This document shows positions 16,773 to 26,335 of a DNA stretch of 64,000 nt, one piece after another. The translations under genes were made by a program, and so were the position numbers. The notes under the pieces were generated by a model. It saw only the letters and a program-made list of their open reading frames with translations. It was not told the DNA's origin and ran no database searches. The DNA is from Clostridia bacterium (GTDB lineage: Bacteria > Bacillota > Clostridia > Oscillospirales > CAG-272). The DNA lies in NCBI GenBank assembly GCA_017504625.1, contig JAFVQU010000008.1:1-64000 (forward strand), given 5' to 3'. Position 1 is the first letter of the stretch. Each line of letters begins with the position of its first letter.

Positions 16773-17033
16773 TTAATCTACGGGAACCTCGGGGAATTCA
16801 ACTACTTCCCCTTCCGTGTAATTAAACTGCCAATCGTAGTTCGTAGTTTCTTGATTTTCCTCTTTGTCGTTTTTGTTATTGTCGCCGTCAAGAGCGTCAT
16901 TTACACTTCCATCAACGCTGTCACTGCCGTTGTTGCCACTGTCAGACTTTTTATTTCCCCTACAGGAAACCGCAAAGAGTGAGAGAATTAACAAAAGCGC
17001 AACTGCTATTCGAAGTACAATGTTTTTCTTCAT
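16773..17033 (-). CDS. Small lipoprotein ending in an FPEVP tail
   Basis: 86 residues. ATG at 17033 gives a lipoprotein signal peptide (MKKNIVLRIAVALLLILSLF, then AVSC with Cys near residue 24). The mature part is a short Asn/Asp/Ser/Gly-rich linker and then TNYDWQFNYTEGEVVEFPEV with final residues PVD. The last ten residues nearly match the end of the 37-residue peptide encoded 200 bases upstream (VDFPEVPIEF). The ribosome binding site is weak (GGTGA). A TTGAAC/AATAAT promoter may lie upstream. Function unknown; it could present the FPEVP tail at the surface. Confidence 0.7.
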   Translation of the reverse strand: MKKNIVLRIAVALLLILSLFAVSCRGNKKSDSGNNGSDSVDGSVNDALDGDNNKNDKEENQETTNYDWQFNYTEGEVVEFPEVPVD

Positions 17034-17078
17034 AAAAATCACCGTTTGCCGCCACACGCGACATCAATTTTATTTTTC

Positions 17079-17107
17079 ATTATTCCCACACAGGGCATTT
17101 TGTTCAA
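17079..17107 (-). promoter_or_regulatory. Possible promoter of the lipoprotein/HprK-like operon
   Basis: Minus strand TTGAAC (17102-17107), 17-base spacer, AATAAT (17079-17084), about 45 bases before the small lipoprotein start. The hexamers are imperfect. Confidence 0.45.
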
Positions 17108-17175
17108 ATGCCATCCACACCATCAAATTTGGCAAGGACAGCATTCGCATTTCTTCATTATTAATATTTCCCCCG

Positions 17176-17211
17176 GCAGGCACGGAGTTTTTGCTCCGTG
17201 CCTGCTTTTTT
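17176..17211 (+). terminator. Terminator-like hairpin facing the plus strand
   Basis: GCAGGCACGGAG and CTCCGTGCCTGC form a perfect 12-bp stem around TTTTTG and are followed by six T on the plus strand. On the minus strand the stem is followed by GGGGG, so it is a poor terminator for the minus-strand genes around it. No plus-strand gene is seen upstream. Confidence 0.6.
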
Positions 17212-17234
17212 GGATTACAGTTAGCTGTTAGCCA

Positions 17235-17348
17235 TTAAAATTCAATCGGAACTTCCGGAAAGTCAACAGCGGATGACGTAATAACGTCCTTATCAACTGC
17301 AATTACGTTTACTTCGGGAGAAACGTATTCTTTTTTTGCATTGTTCAT
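17235..17348 (-). CDS. 37-residue peptide, candidate modified-peptide precursor
   Basis: A small gene with an excellent ribosome binding site (AAAGGAGG, ten bases before ATG at 17348). The product starts MNNAKKEYVSPEVNVIAVDK, continues DVITSSAVD and ends FPEVPIEF; it has no signal peptide and no cysteine. The layout (K-X-Y-X-X-P near the start, a hydrophobic stretch, DVITSS, then an acidic tail) recalls short leader-core peptides I have seen beside PqqD-like genes in gut Firmicutes; that comparison is from memory. It lies 62 bases after the giant secreted protein gene in the same direction, probably in one transcript. The tail is shared with the lipoprotein encoded next. Confidence 0.7.
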   Translation of the reverse strand: MNNAKKEYVSPEVNVIAVDKDVITSSAVDFPEVPIEF

Positions 17349-17410
17349 TGGATTTATTCCTCCTTTAGTTAAATTTATTTTTTGAGCTTAAAAGCATCAA
17401 AAGCGTTTTA

Positions 17411-20400
17411 TTAGTTTGCCGCAACGAAAGCATTTACCTGCTCTTCGGTGTGTGCAAATCCTGCGTATGCTACCTCAACGGTTGCGGTTTCACCCTCAGC
17501 TGCATTAAGGTAGAACTTAAATGTGCTTGCAGATCCAGTATAGCACTGGAACACGATAACGTGCCAGTCACCGTCTGCAACAATGTCAGTTGCCTCGCTC
17601 ATAAAGATCCAGTTTGCGCCTGCGGACTGCAATCCAATCTCAAAGGTAGTGCCAACCTCTGCCTTGTACTTGATGAACATGTATTCAGCATTCGGAACAC
17701 CTGAGTGACCCTCAATGATGAGAACGCTGTTGCCATACTGCTCTGCATTATGGGGAGCAGTAAACTTAGCACCGGTTTCGGTGAGCTCGGGAGTTACGCC
17801 TGTATAAGCCATATCGCCTGCGAGCAAGTACTTATCCCAGAGAGTATCTACGTACTTCTGGTAAGTCTGACCGCATACGGTACAGATTGCAGTGTAGTCA
17901 TCATTGTGTTCAGTAGAAGCAGATCTGTGGTCGCACATGTACTTGGTATCGCCCTTTGCCTCAACAAATGCATTTACCTGCTCTTCGGTGTGTGCAAATC
18001 CTGCGTATGCTACCTCAATGGTAGGAGTAACGTCAGCAGATGTTGTGTTGAAGTAAATCTTGAATGTCTTTGCGGTGGTTGCGCCGGTCTTGTAAACCAT
18101 AACGTGCCACTCGCCGTCTTCAATTACGTACTGATCAAGCCATGTCCACGCACCGTCAATAAAGTCAACTCCGATATAAAGATCGGTTCCAACCTCAGCC
18201 TTATACTTAATGAAGAAATATTCAGCATTAGAAACACCGGTAGGATGGTCTTCAATAATCAGAATATTGTTACCATACTGCGATGCATTCATAGAAGCAG
18301 TGAACTTAGCACCAGTTTCGGTGAGCTCAGGAGTTACGCTTGTATAAGCCATCTCGCCTGCGAGCAAGTACTTATCCCAGAGAACGTTTACGTACTTATC
18401 ATAGGTCTGACCGCATACAAGACAAGTGCTCTCGGTAGATTCAGATCTATGATCGCCGGTTGCGGGAACAGTAGTAGTTTCGGTACTAATAATCTCGTTA
18501 CACTCAGTGCAACGAACTACCATGTCGTAGCTACCTGCCGCGCCGCAGGTAGCGGCAACCTCATTTTCAGAGGTTGCAGCGCCTGCAGTGTGCTGATGTG
18601 CTGACTGAATCTTAATAGTTACGCTCATTGCGCCTGCTCTGTTAACCTTATAAGGAATAGGAGCTGCCTCAGGGTCCTTATTGAGAACGAGTGCAAGACT
18701 AATTGTTACATCGTCGCCGCTAAAGTTGAAGCCGTTAACATCAGACCAGTCATCTACAGTCAGGTAAACGTCAATCTTTCTTCTTTCTGCAGCAGGACCG
18801 AGAACTGAGGGCCACGAAGCGTTATCGTAGCTCTTGGTGCCTACAGGAACAACAACGGTTGTTGTTTCAGAGGGATCGTTTGCGTTGGTGATGGTAAAGA
18901 TTGCATCCTTCCAACCACCTGCTACGCTTACCCAACCGCTGATAACGAGATCACCGTTTGCATAGGTCTGGCCGCTTACGATTTCAGTATCCCACCAGTT
19001 CTTATAAGGAGTAATGGTGGTCACGCCCGCCTTAGCACCACAAGCAGCACAAGTGCCTGTGTACATCTTGCCGGAGCCGTCACCGATTACCTCGTACACA
19101 TCAAGATCATTTGTGCCTGCGCTGTGGAGACAGTAGTCCTGTCTGATAGCCTCAGTGCCTTCAATTGCATTGATACCTGCGATTGCATTCTCAAAGGTTG
19201 TTGCCAATGCCATATACGCAAACTGTGCAGTTGCAGAGGAGCCCTCGGCAAGGTCGTAGTCAACCGAGAGGTGCTTGAGGTATACGTTTCCATCTTCGGA
19301 GAGCTGAACACCGCCGTTAACGGTCTTTTCCTTAAGGTCGATGATGAGATACTTCCAACCGCCTGCTTCAAGTCTGTGGTTGTAGGTGTAACTACCGTTG
19401 ATACCAGTCTGTCTTGTTGTGGGGAAGGTACCAAGGATCATTTCGCCCTCAACAAGCAAGTACTTAACTACAAGATATCTGCCTGCGATGGGATTATCGG
19501 TAGCAATAAGCTGGTGTCTATAGTCTGTCTTGGTTACGGTATATACGTTATATCCGTTTACAGAGCTCTGTCCCTTGTAGGAACTGTTAGTGGTGTTAGG
19601 TGCGCTCAATCCGCCCCAGAAGTAAGTGAAGTAATCACTGGGATTAGCATTCAAGAATGTGTGGCATCCCTTACAGTATTCACCGTCAGAGCCGCCGTTG
19701 CAAACGCCGGTAGAAGGAATAACCTGGCAGGTTGTGTAGCCGCAAGTTGTACACTGCATACCCTCGGTACGACCGTCGTTAATACAGTCAGGAACAATTG
19801 CCGTTGCTTCAACGAGGGTGTGTACATCACCGAATGTCTCAGCTACCTTGCCGCAGATCGCACAAACGGTCTGGCACTTATCAACAGCACCCTTAAGTGC
19901 AAAGGAAGGACAAGGACATACGCCGCTTGTAGGAGTAATATCCGCATCGTATGCAGCTATACCGGCAAGCATTCTGTCAAGACTATCCGCAAATGCGATA
20001 TACTCGATATCCATCGATCCGCTTGCGAGAGATGAGTAAGAAGGCTGTACCCAGTAGGTGCCGGATACGGTGTATGTGCCGTCTTCATTAGGCTTGAACG
20101 CTGTGGTAAACACAGAGAGATCAACGATGATGATGTGCCATTCGTCGTCTGCTGTGAAGCCGCCGTAGTTAATAACGGTTGTTCTATTATCATTTACTCC
20201 ACTACCATCGGGTTTAGGAGTAGCGCTGGCGGGAGTGCACACCTCTATACGGTATCCACCTGCATATTCAGCAGGAACTCTGTACTTAATAACCATGTAC
20301 TGACCGGATACTGCACCATCAGGGTTACAGTTGATAGCCGTAGGCTTCCAAGCAGCAGCCGTTGTGCCCTTATCAAACGTGAAGTGCATGAAGCTGCTCG

Positions 20401-23400
20401 ACGTTTCATCGGACTTACCCAAAGTAACGGGAGAAGCACCATTCAAGCACGAGGTGTTACCACTGGTAGTAAGTACGTTAAAGTAGAGGTTGTACGTTTC
20501 ACCACATACTTCACAAGGAGTGTTGGAAACATACTGCTGCTTTTCAGCATCCCAAGTTGCGGAATTTGCACCGGAATGCTTACCGGTTTCAAGAACCTTT
20601 CCGCACAAGTTACATTCGCGGCTGTGCTCTGTGCCGGTAACGGTCCATTCTACGTATTCACTAAGGTGAGGACAAGCGGTTGCGGTAAGACTATCTACAC
20701 CGTCAACTGCCTTAATGCCGTTGATAAGCTTTTCAAGAGAATTTGCATATGCAAAGTATGCAATTTCCAAAGTGCCTGTACCCGTACGATCGCCAACGTC
20801 GGTGGCAGTCTGAACGTCAAATCTGAGGTACTTAATTGCGTACTTGCCGTTTGCGTCAGCTTCAACCTTAGAAAGGGTGGAGAAGTCAATTATGAGGTAC
20901 TGCCACTCATTATAAACCGAGGGCTTATATCTCATATAGTCACCCGAACCTGTAGCACCCGCACCGGACGTGTTGGTGTAGAAGTCCATATAGAAGCTAC
21001 CGGTAGCCTTATACTTAAGTACCATATATTGGCCAGTTTCGCTTCCGTCGTAGCTCGGGTAAAGGTAAGCCTCACCGCCAGCAGTTCTGGTGTAGAGTCT
21101 GTAACCGTTTGCACTCCATCCGGAGGTTACGTTTGCGACAGCAGGAATGCTTGCGCCACCGTAGAACTTATTGAAGACGGTTGAAGGATCTACGTTTATA
21201 AATGTCTGACATTCAGAGCAGAACTCACCGTTAAGACCTGCGCCGGTATGTGCTTCAACGTTAATCGCCTTGAAGCAATCCTGACATATGTCTGCGTGAG
21301 TTCCGTTACCCTGGTCAACGTTTTCCTTAACGTTTTCGTGGTCACATTCGGGTCTAAACTCATCAGGGATGCGAGAAGCATCATCATACATTCTGAACCA
21401 GTCGAAGTAAATTGTTTCGCCCGCTGCCCAGCCGTAGAGGTTGATTCTTGTAGCGTCGGAAAGAACCGAGTTAGCATTGAAGCCCTTAGTTCCCATGTCA
21501 ATTATGCCAATATGCCACTCGCCGTCAGCAACGAGAGGAGCTGTTACTACCGTGTTAGAGTTGCCGTCTATACGGTTAAGTGTAAGAGTATTATTTGCGA
21601 TAGTTCCAGGAACCTTGTACTTGAATACGAGGTACTGACCGGTTACCGCGCCGACATTGTTGAGCGGGAAGTATGTTTCAGCCCATGTGCCGGTTCCGTT
21701 ATTAGACGAAATAGCCGCATAGCCGATATTACCCTCAGTTCCGTTATACTGAGCGGAGTTCCACGCACCCTGACCAATGGTCATATTTTCTGCCTCTGCG
21801 TAGATAGTTGAGCCGTAGTTATACTTTCCGTTACATACGGTACAAGTAGCTTCGTAATAGCCAAGCTCAGCGTTCCATACACCGCAAGTAGCACCGGTGT
21901 GCTTCTCAGCTGTACCCTGCTTACCGCAAAGCGAACATACGGGAGCGTGTGTGTTGATATCAAGAGCAGTACCTACCTGCAAGAATCCATTGCAAGGACA
22001 GTAGCTCTGGTTGATATACTCAACACCTTCAATAGCCTTGATACCGTTAACAACGTCATCAGCAGTTGCCGCAAGTGCGATGTAAGCGATTTCTGCAGTT
22101 GCAGAAGCGCCAGCATACAAATCATAGTCTACGGTGAGGTGCTGGAGGAGATACTGACCGTCTCCGTTAGCTACAACACCAGAGCTTGCAGTGGTTGTAA
22201 GGTCGAGGATAGCATACTGCCATCCACCCTCAACAAGTGTCTTGTTAAGGTAATAGGATCCATTAATGCCGGTCTGCTTAGTAGAAGCAAAGAGACCAAG
22301 CTGGAATTGACCTTCAACCTTATATTTAATAATGAGGTATCTTGTGCTTATTGTGGGACTTCCGTTAGATATAAGCTGAGTTCTGTAGTCGGAGCGTGTT
22401 ACAGTATAAACACCGTATGCGCTACCGTCTGCAATGCCTACGTACGCACCGCCGTTAGGAACATTTGCGCCGCCCCAGAAGAAGTTGAAGTAATTGCTGG
22501 GATCAGCGTTTATAAATGTTCTACATACAGAACAGAATTCGCCGTCAGAGCCTGCTGCGGTGTGTCCTGTTGCAGGAACCTCTTCAGTAGTCTGGCTGAC
22601 AACTGCGTTACATTCTGTACATCTAACTGTAAGCGCCTTTGTACCAGTAGCAGTACATGTAGGAGCAGTTATTACCTCTTCTGCTGCCTCACCGGGAGTA
22701 TGCTCGTGATACTTTACAGTAACAGTTGCGCTGTTCTTGTTTGCAACGTTAGCAATTCTCCATGTAAGAGTGGGAGCTGTGGGATCCTTTCTGAGCACAA
22801 GCTCGCAGGAAATGGTAACTGTGTCGCCGTTAAAGTCAACATCGTTAACGTTTGCCCAGTCTGCAATGGTAAGATTGATGTTGATCCATGTTCTGTCTTC
22901 CCATGCACCAAGCTTTCCGGGCCAAGAATCATGAGCGTAAGTTGCCTGGCCGAAGGGCACTACGACAACTGCTGTTTCGGTAGGATCGTTAACGTTGGTG
23001 ATAGTGAAGTGAGCTTCCTTAAATCCGCCCGCTACGCTGACCCAACCGGCTCCAACGGAAACGCCGTTTTCAACGGTCTCGCCGTCCTCGATCTGATTGT
23101 TCCAGAAGCCACCATAAATGGTGATCTTGCTTCTAAGCTTCACGCCACAAACAGCACACTTGGTAGCATACATTTCACCGGAGCCGTCTCCGATTACCTC
23201 GTATACGTCAAGATCTGTGCTAAGGCCGTGACCACAGCAATCTTCGATTTCATCGCCTGTATATGTAACGATAGATTCAACGCTTGCAGCATATCCAACG
23301 TATGCGAATTCGATCCAAGAACCAGCCTCGCCCTCAGCGTCAATTCTGAGCTGCTTGACGAAGTACTTACCGTCCTCAGTGCCCTCAAGCTTGGGAACCT

Positions 23401-26335
23401 CAATGACAGCAATGTACCACTCACCGTCGTTAATAAGCGAGTGCATAAAGTTGTAGTCACCGCTAGCTACCGAAGCCTTGTCAGATGTGAACACCTGGAA
23501 GCTACCAATGCCTTCGGATCTGTACTTGAAGAAGAGGTACTTACCGGTTTCAACGTCGCCTTTGTTCTCGAAGAAGATGATGTTGGAGTCGGTATATGCC
23601 TTTTCAACGAACTTAACGCCGTCCTCGGTAACGGTGATCTCATATTTATCGTTAGTAGCAACGTCCTTGAGATTATTCTTCTCAAATACTACATTGACGC
23701 CTCTGTCAGCGGTTTCGCCGCACGCACAAGCTGCAGTAAAGGGATCAAACGTATGTCCGGGTGCGGGATTAACTATCTGATTACATACGGTACATACGCC
23801 GTCTTCGGTACAAGTAGCCTCGGGAGCATCATGTCCGGAAGCAACAATAACCTCCTGAGCCTTGATAACCATTCCACAGTCCCTACATACGATACCATCA
23901 GTAAGTCCATCCTCGGCACAGGTCATTGCCTTTCCGGGAATAGTTTCAAAAATATGTCCCTTAATGGTTACCGTAGTACCAGACGACTGAATATTTTCAA
24001 TAACCTGCTTCTCTACGTTAGTTGTATTGCCTTCGGTAGGCAGAGCCTTGAACTGATACGAGCCCTGCGAGCCCTCATGAATGTCTGCCTTCGTCTTAAG
24101 AGTTATCTGAACAACTATTTCGTCATATACATTGGCGATTGCGTTGTTATATGCAAAATATACTATCTTATTACCCTCAAGTCCGCACTCATACGTATCA
24201 AACATCGAACCGCTTGCTCCTACGAACTCGAATACGTTCGTATTAACAGGAATTTCGAATCTTGTCGCCCAGATACCCGGGTTATTGATAAGACGTACGG
24301 TAAGAACTACGTTTTCGCCTGCTGTTGCATATACAGGGTCAATAGCAAAGGAAACGATGAGCTCTGCCTTAGTTGCGTTACACTCGTTACACGTATATGT
24401 TATCTTACCTGCGCCTATTACGCCCTCACCCCAGTCATGATCCTGACCGGAAGCTTCAGCGATAACCTGCTTACATACGTAACAAACCTCGGGAGCCGTA
24501 CAGGTCGCCTTGGTAGTCTTATGTCCAAGTGCCTCGCCCTTTGTAGCCTGACATACCGTACAGGTTGCAGGAGTATCACAAGTTGCCTTAGAGTACTTGT
24601 GTCCGGTTGCGGGGATAGCCTGTTCTACTCCTTCTCCACAAACGGTACAGGTGGTATTAATAGAACCGGGAGTGTCACATGTAGGTTCTGTTCTTCCTTC
24701 TGCGCCGTACGTATGTCCAAGAGCAACTACAGCTTCAACCTTGGTTGCGGTACAACCCTCGTTGTTACAGTAGTAGGTTCTCTCGCCCGCGGTTGTACAG
24801 CCGGGCTCTGTGGTGATCTCGCTGTTTGCATAGTCAAAATCGTGTCCAAATGCAGGGATCACAATCTGTTCATCAGAAGCAGTGCCACAGAATTTACACT
24901 TTGCGGTCATAACACCGTCAGTAGTACAAGTAGCCTCGGTTACTACCTCTGCCTCATCCTCGAAGGAGTGATCAAGCATAGGAATGTTATCCATGGCCAT
25001 AGTTGCATCGCAGTTGTCACACTTCTTGTGCTGTGTACCTTCTGCAGTACAGGTAGGAAGGGTGTCAACTACAGTAGAATACTTGTGCTCAGCCTTTGCA
25101 ATCTGCTCCTCAGTACCCTCGATCTGTTCATCACAGAGCGAGCACACCTTTATCTGACGTCCTGCATGCTGACAAGTAGCAGGTGCAAGAACCTCGATAT
25201 AGTAGTTGATCAGATTACCATCTGCGTCCTTATGCGAGCACTCCACGACCTCAACCTCGGGAGCTTCGCCCATATAGCTCTTCATCGCCATGTGGAAGTT
25301 GTAGAGAGCCTGTGCAGTACGCACCGACTCAGGTTTAACACCCTCAGGAGTATTAACTATGAGGTTTTCAAAATAGTTGAGCATGCTGCAGGTCAACGAT
25401 GCCTGGTTGTTATCGTTAACCTTGGCGGTAATGGTCATCTTTTTGTCAAGAAGGTGTGCGGGAATATTTCTGATAACGATCTGATACCAGCCATCGTCAG
25501 AGTCCAAGCCTTCGCCAGGATTGAGCTTTATGATGTCCTTGCTACGAACAGTATAAGCCTCTTTATGCTCAAGCTCAACTGTTACAACAGGTTTTTCAAG
25601 GGGAGACTTGATGAAAACAAATGCATTTATCTCAGACTTGTACTGAGCCTGAATACCTGCAACCTGAACATCTCCAACCACCGTCTTTTCCGTGCCGGGA
25701 ACATCCTTGAAGTGATCAGCGCCGACAACGTCCGCAGGGTTCTTATTGTCCTCGTTGCTATAAACGCCTTCGTTCGCCTTGTTGTCTGTGTTATAACCAA
25801 ACTCGGTCTGTGCCATTGCACCGTAGTTCAGCATTGCCTTAAGGGGAATTGCTACCTCTTTGTATGCCGCCTGATTTGCGTTATCATTATCCCTGGCAAG
25901 CTCCAACACCTTGTTGTTGTACTTGCTGACAGAGTAAGTAAATACCTTACCACTCCAGCTTGCTCCGGGAATGATCAGCTGAACTGATATTGATTCAGTC
26001 TGCTGAGCAGCCGCAAGTCTTAATACGAGCACGTGTCGGTTTCCGTCCTCAATGAGATCGTCGGTCGTCATCTTGTGCACGCTGTAATTTCCGTGCTCGT
26101 CAGGAATTCTGACTGCAAGATATGCGCCCTCCACGTCATCAAGAGATCCGAGATCAGTAATGTAGAACTTCAAGTTGATCGAACCGTCGATAGAAAGGCT
26201 CGCAGATGAATACTTTACATCACTATACTCTTCGCCTGCCGCAACGAGCGATACCGAAGCCACAATCATAAGGGCAACGAGCATCAATGTCACAGCAAAG
26301 AAACCGATTTTCTTAAATACAGTTGATTTCTTCAT
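17411..26335 (-). CDS. Giant secreted modular protein with cohesin-like and CXXC-repeat modules
   Basis: 2974 residues. ATG at 26335 follows AAGGAG by 8 bases and gives a signal peptide (cleavage near SLVAAGE). An N-terminal domain (to about 360) is followed by an array of short CXXC zinc-ribbon-like repeats (about 363-650; units such as CTVCGEGVEQAIPATGH). Next is a cohesin-like beta-sandwich (about 660-795: ATAGENVVLTVRLINNPGIW), then eight to ten beta-rich modules of 140-180 residues separated by further CXXC linkers. Modules recur in pairs: the WVSVAGG type near 1068-1215 and 2445-2575, the FFWGG/YFWGG type near 1278-1438 and 2228-2405, and a tandem WDKYLLAG pair at the C-terminus (about 2645-2974). 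No dockerin, LPXTG or transmembrane anchor is visible. Probably a surface-associated adhesin or glycan-binding scaffold; function inferred from architecture only. Confidence 0.85.
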   Translation of the reverse strand: MKKSTVFKKIGFFAVTLMLVALMIVASVSLVAAGEEYSDVKYSSASLSIDGSINLKFYITDLGSLDDVEGAYLAVRIPDEHGNYSVHKMTTDDLIEDGNRHVLVLRLAAAQQTESISVQLIIPGASWSGKVFTYSVSKYNNKVLELARDNDNANQAAYKEVAIPLKAMLNYGAMAQTEFGYNTDNKANEGVYSNEDNKNPADVVGADHFKDVPGTEKTVVGDVQVAGIQAQYKSEINAFVFIKSPLEKPVVTVELEHKEAYTVRSKDIIKLNPGEGLDSDDGWYQIVIRNIPAHLLDKKMTITAKVNDNNQASLTCSMLNYFENLIVNTPEGVKPESVRTAQALYNFHMAMKSYMGEAPEVEVVECSHKDADGNLINYYIEVLAPATCQHAGRQIKVCSLCDEQIEGTEEQIAKAEHKYSTVVDTLPTCTAEGTQHKKCDNCDATMAMDNIPMLDHSFEDEAEVVTEATCTTDGVMTAKCKFCGTASDEQIVIPAFGHDFDYANSEITTEPGCTTAGERTYYCNNEGCTATKVEAVVALGHTYGAEGRTEPTCDTPGSINTTCTVCGEGVEQAIPATGHKYSKATCDTPATCTVCQATKGEALGHKTTKATCTAPEVCYVCKQVIAEASGQDHDWGEGVIGAGKITYTCNECNATKAELIVSFAIDPVYATAGENVVLTVRLINNPGIWATRFEIPVNTNVFEFVGASGSMFDTYECGLEGNKIVYFAYNNAIANVYDEIVVQITLKTKADIHEGSQGSYQFKALPTEGNTTNVEKQVIENIQSSGTTVTIKGHIFETIPGKAMTCAEDGLTDGIVCRDCGMVIKAQEVIVASGHDAPEATCTEDGVCTVCNQIVNPAPGHTFDPFTAACACGETADRGVNVVFEKNNLKDVATNDKYEITVTEDGVKFVEKAYTDSNIIFFENKGDVETGKYLFFKYRSEGIGSFQVFTSDKASVASGDYNFMHSLINDGEWYIAVIEVPKLEGTEDGKYFVKQLRIDAEGEAGSWIEFAYVGYAASVESIVTYTGDEIEDCCGHGLSTDLDVYEVIGDGSGEMYATKCAVCGVKLRSKITIYGGFWNNQIEDGETVENGVSVGAGWVSVAGGFKEAHFTITNVNDPTETAVVVVPFGQATYAHDSWPGKLGAWEDRTWININLTIADWANVNDVDFNGDTVTISCELVLRKDPTAPTLTWRIANVANKNSATVTVKYHEHTPGEAAEEVITAPTCTATGTKALTVRCTECNAVVSQTTEEVPATGHTAAGSDGEFCSVCRTFINADPSNYFNFFWGGANVPNGGAYVGIADGSAYGVYTVTRSDYRTQLISNGSPTISTRYLIIKYKVEGQFQLGLFASTKQTGINGSYYLNKTLVEGGWQYAILDLTTTASSGVVANGDGQYLLQHLTVDYDLYAGASATAEIAYIALAATADDVVNGIKAIEGVEYINQSYCPCNGFLQVGTALDINTHAPVCSLCGKQGTAEKHTGATCGVWNAELGYYEATCTVCNGKYNYGSTIYAEAENMTIGQGAWNSAQYNGTEGNIGYAAISSNNGTGTWAETYFPLNNVGAVTGQYLVFKYKVPGTIANNTLTLNRIDGNSNTVVTAPLVADGEWHIGIIDMGTKGFNANSVLSDATRINLYGWAAGETIYFDWFRMYDDASRIPDEFRPECDHENVKENVDQGNGTHADICQDCFKAINVEAHTGAGLNGEFCSECQTFINVDPSTVFNKFYGGASIPAVANVTSGWSANGYRLYTRTAGGEAYLYPSYDGSETGQYMVLKYKATGSFYMDFYTNTSGAGATGSGDYMRYKPSVYNEWQYLIIDFSTLSKVEADANGKYAIKYLRFDVQTATDVGDRTGTGTLEIAYFAYANSLEKLINGIKAVDGVDSLTATACPHLSEYVEWTVTGTEHSRECNLCGKVLETGKHSGANSATWDAEKQQYVSNTPCEVCGETYNLYFNVLTTSGNTSCLNGASPVTLGKSDETSSSFMHFTFDKGTTAAAWKPTAINCNPDGAVSGQYMVIKYRVPAEYAGGYRIEVCTPASATPKPDGSGVNDNRTTVINYGGFTADDEWHIIIVDLSVFTTAFKPNEDGTYTVSGTYWVQPSYSSLASGSMDIEYIAFADSLDRMLAGIAAYDADITPTSGVCPCPSFALKGAVDKCQTVCAICGKVAETFGDVHTLVEATAIVPDCINDGRTEGMQCTTCGYTTCQVIPSTGVCNGGSDGEYCKGCHTFLNANPSDYFTYFWGGLSAPNTTNSSYKGQSSVNGYNVYTVTKTDYRHQLIATDNPIAGRYLVVKYLLVEGEMILGTFPTTRQTGINGSYTYNHRLEAGGWKYLIIDLKEKTVNGGVQLSEDGNVYLKHLSVDYDLAEGSSATAQFAYMALATTFENAIAGINAIEGTEAIRQDYCLHSAGTNDLDVYEVIGDGSGKMYTGTCAACGAKAGVTTITPYKNWWDTEIVSGQTYANGDLVISGWVSVAGGWKDAIFTITNANDPSETTTVVVPVGTKSYDNASWPSVLGPAAERRKIDVYLTVDDWSDVNGFNFSGDDVTISLALVLNKDPEAAPIPYKVNRAGAMSVTIKIQSAHQHTAGAATSENEVAATCGAAGSYDMVVRCTECNEIISTETTTVPATGDHRSESTESTCLVCGQTYDKYVNVLWDKYLLAGEMAYTSVTPELTETGAKFTASMNASQYGNNILIIEDHPTGVSNAEYFFIKYKAEVGTDLYIGVDFIDGAWTWLDQYVIEDGEWHVMVYKTGATTAKTFKIYFNTTSADVTPTIEVAYAGFAHTEEQVNAFVEAKGDTKYMCDHRSASTEHNDDYTAICTVCGQTYQKYVDTLWDKYLLAGDMAYTGVTPELTETGAKFTAPHNAEQYGNSVLIIEGHSGVPNAEYMFIKYKAEVGTTFEIGLQSAGANWIFMSEATDIVADGDWHVIVFQCYTGSASTFKFYLNAAEGETATVEVAYAGFAHTEEQVNAFVAAN

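Noticed and set aside
16023..16982. A Ser/Val-rich plus-strand frame of 319 codons opposite the lipoprotein genes
   Set aside because: It is the antisense reading of the Thr/Glu repeats; the minus-strand lipoproteins have signal peptides and lipoboxes.
21899..25987. A 1362-codon open frame on the plus strand, antisense to the giant secreted protein gene
   Set aside because: Its translation is Cys/Ser/Val-rich with no domain, no signal peptide and no ribosome binding site; it mirrors the codon bias and repeats of the real minus-strand gene.
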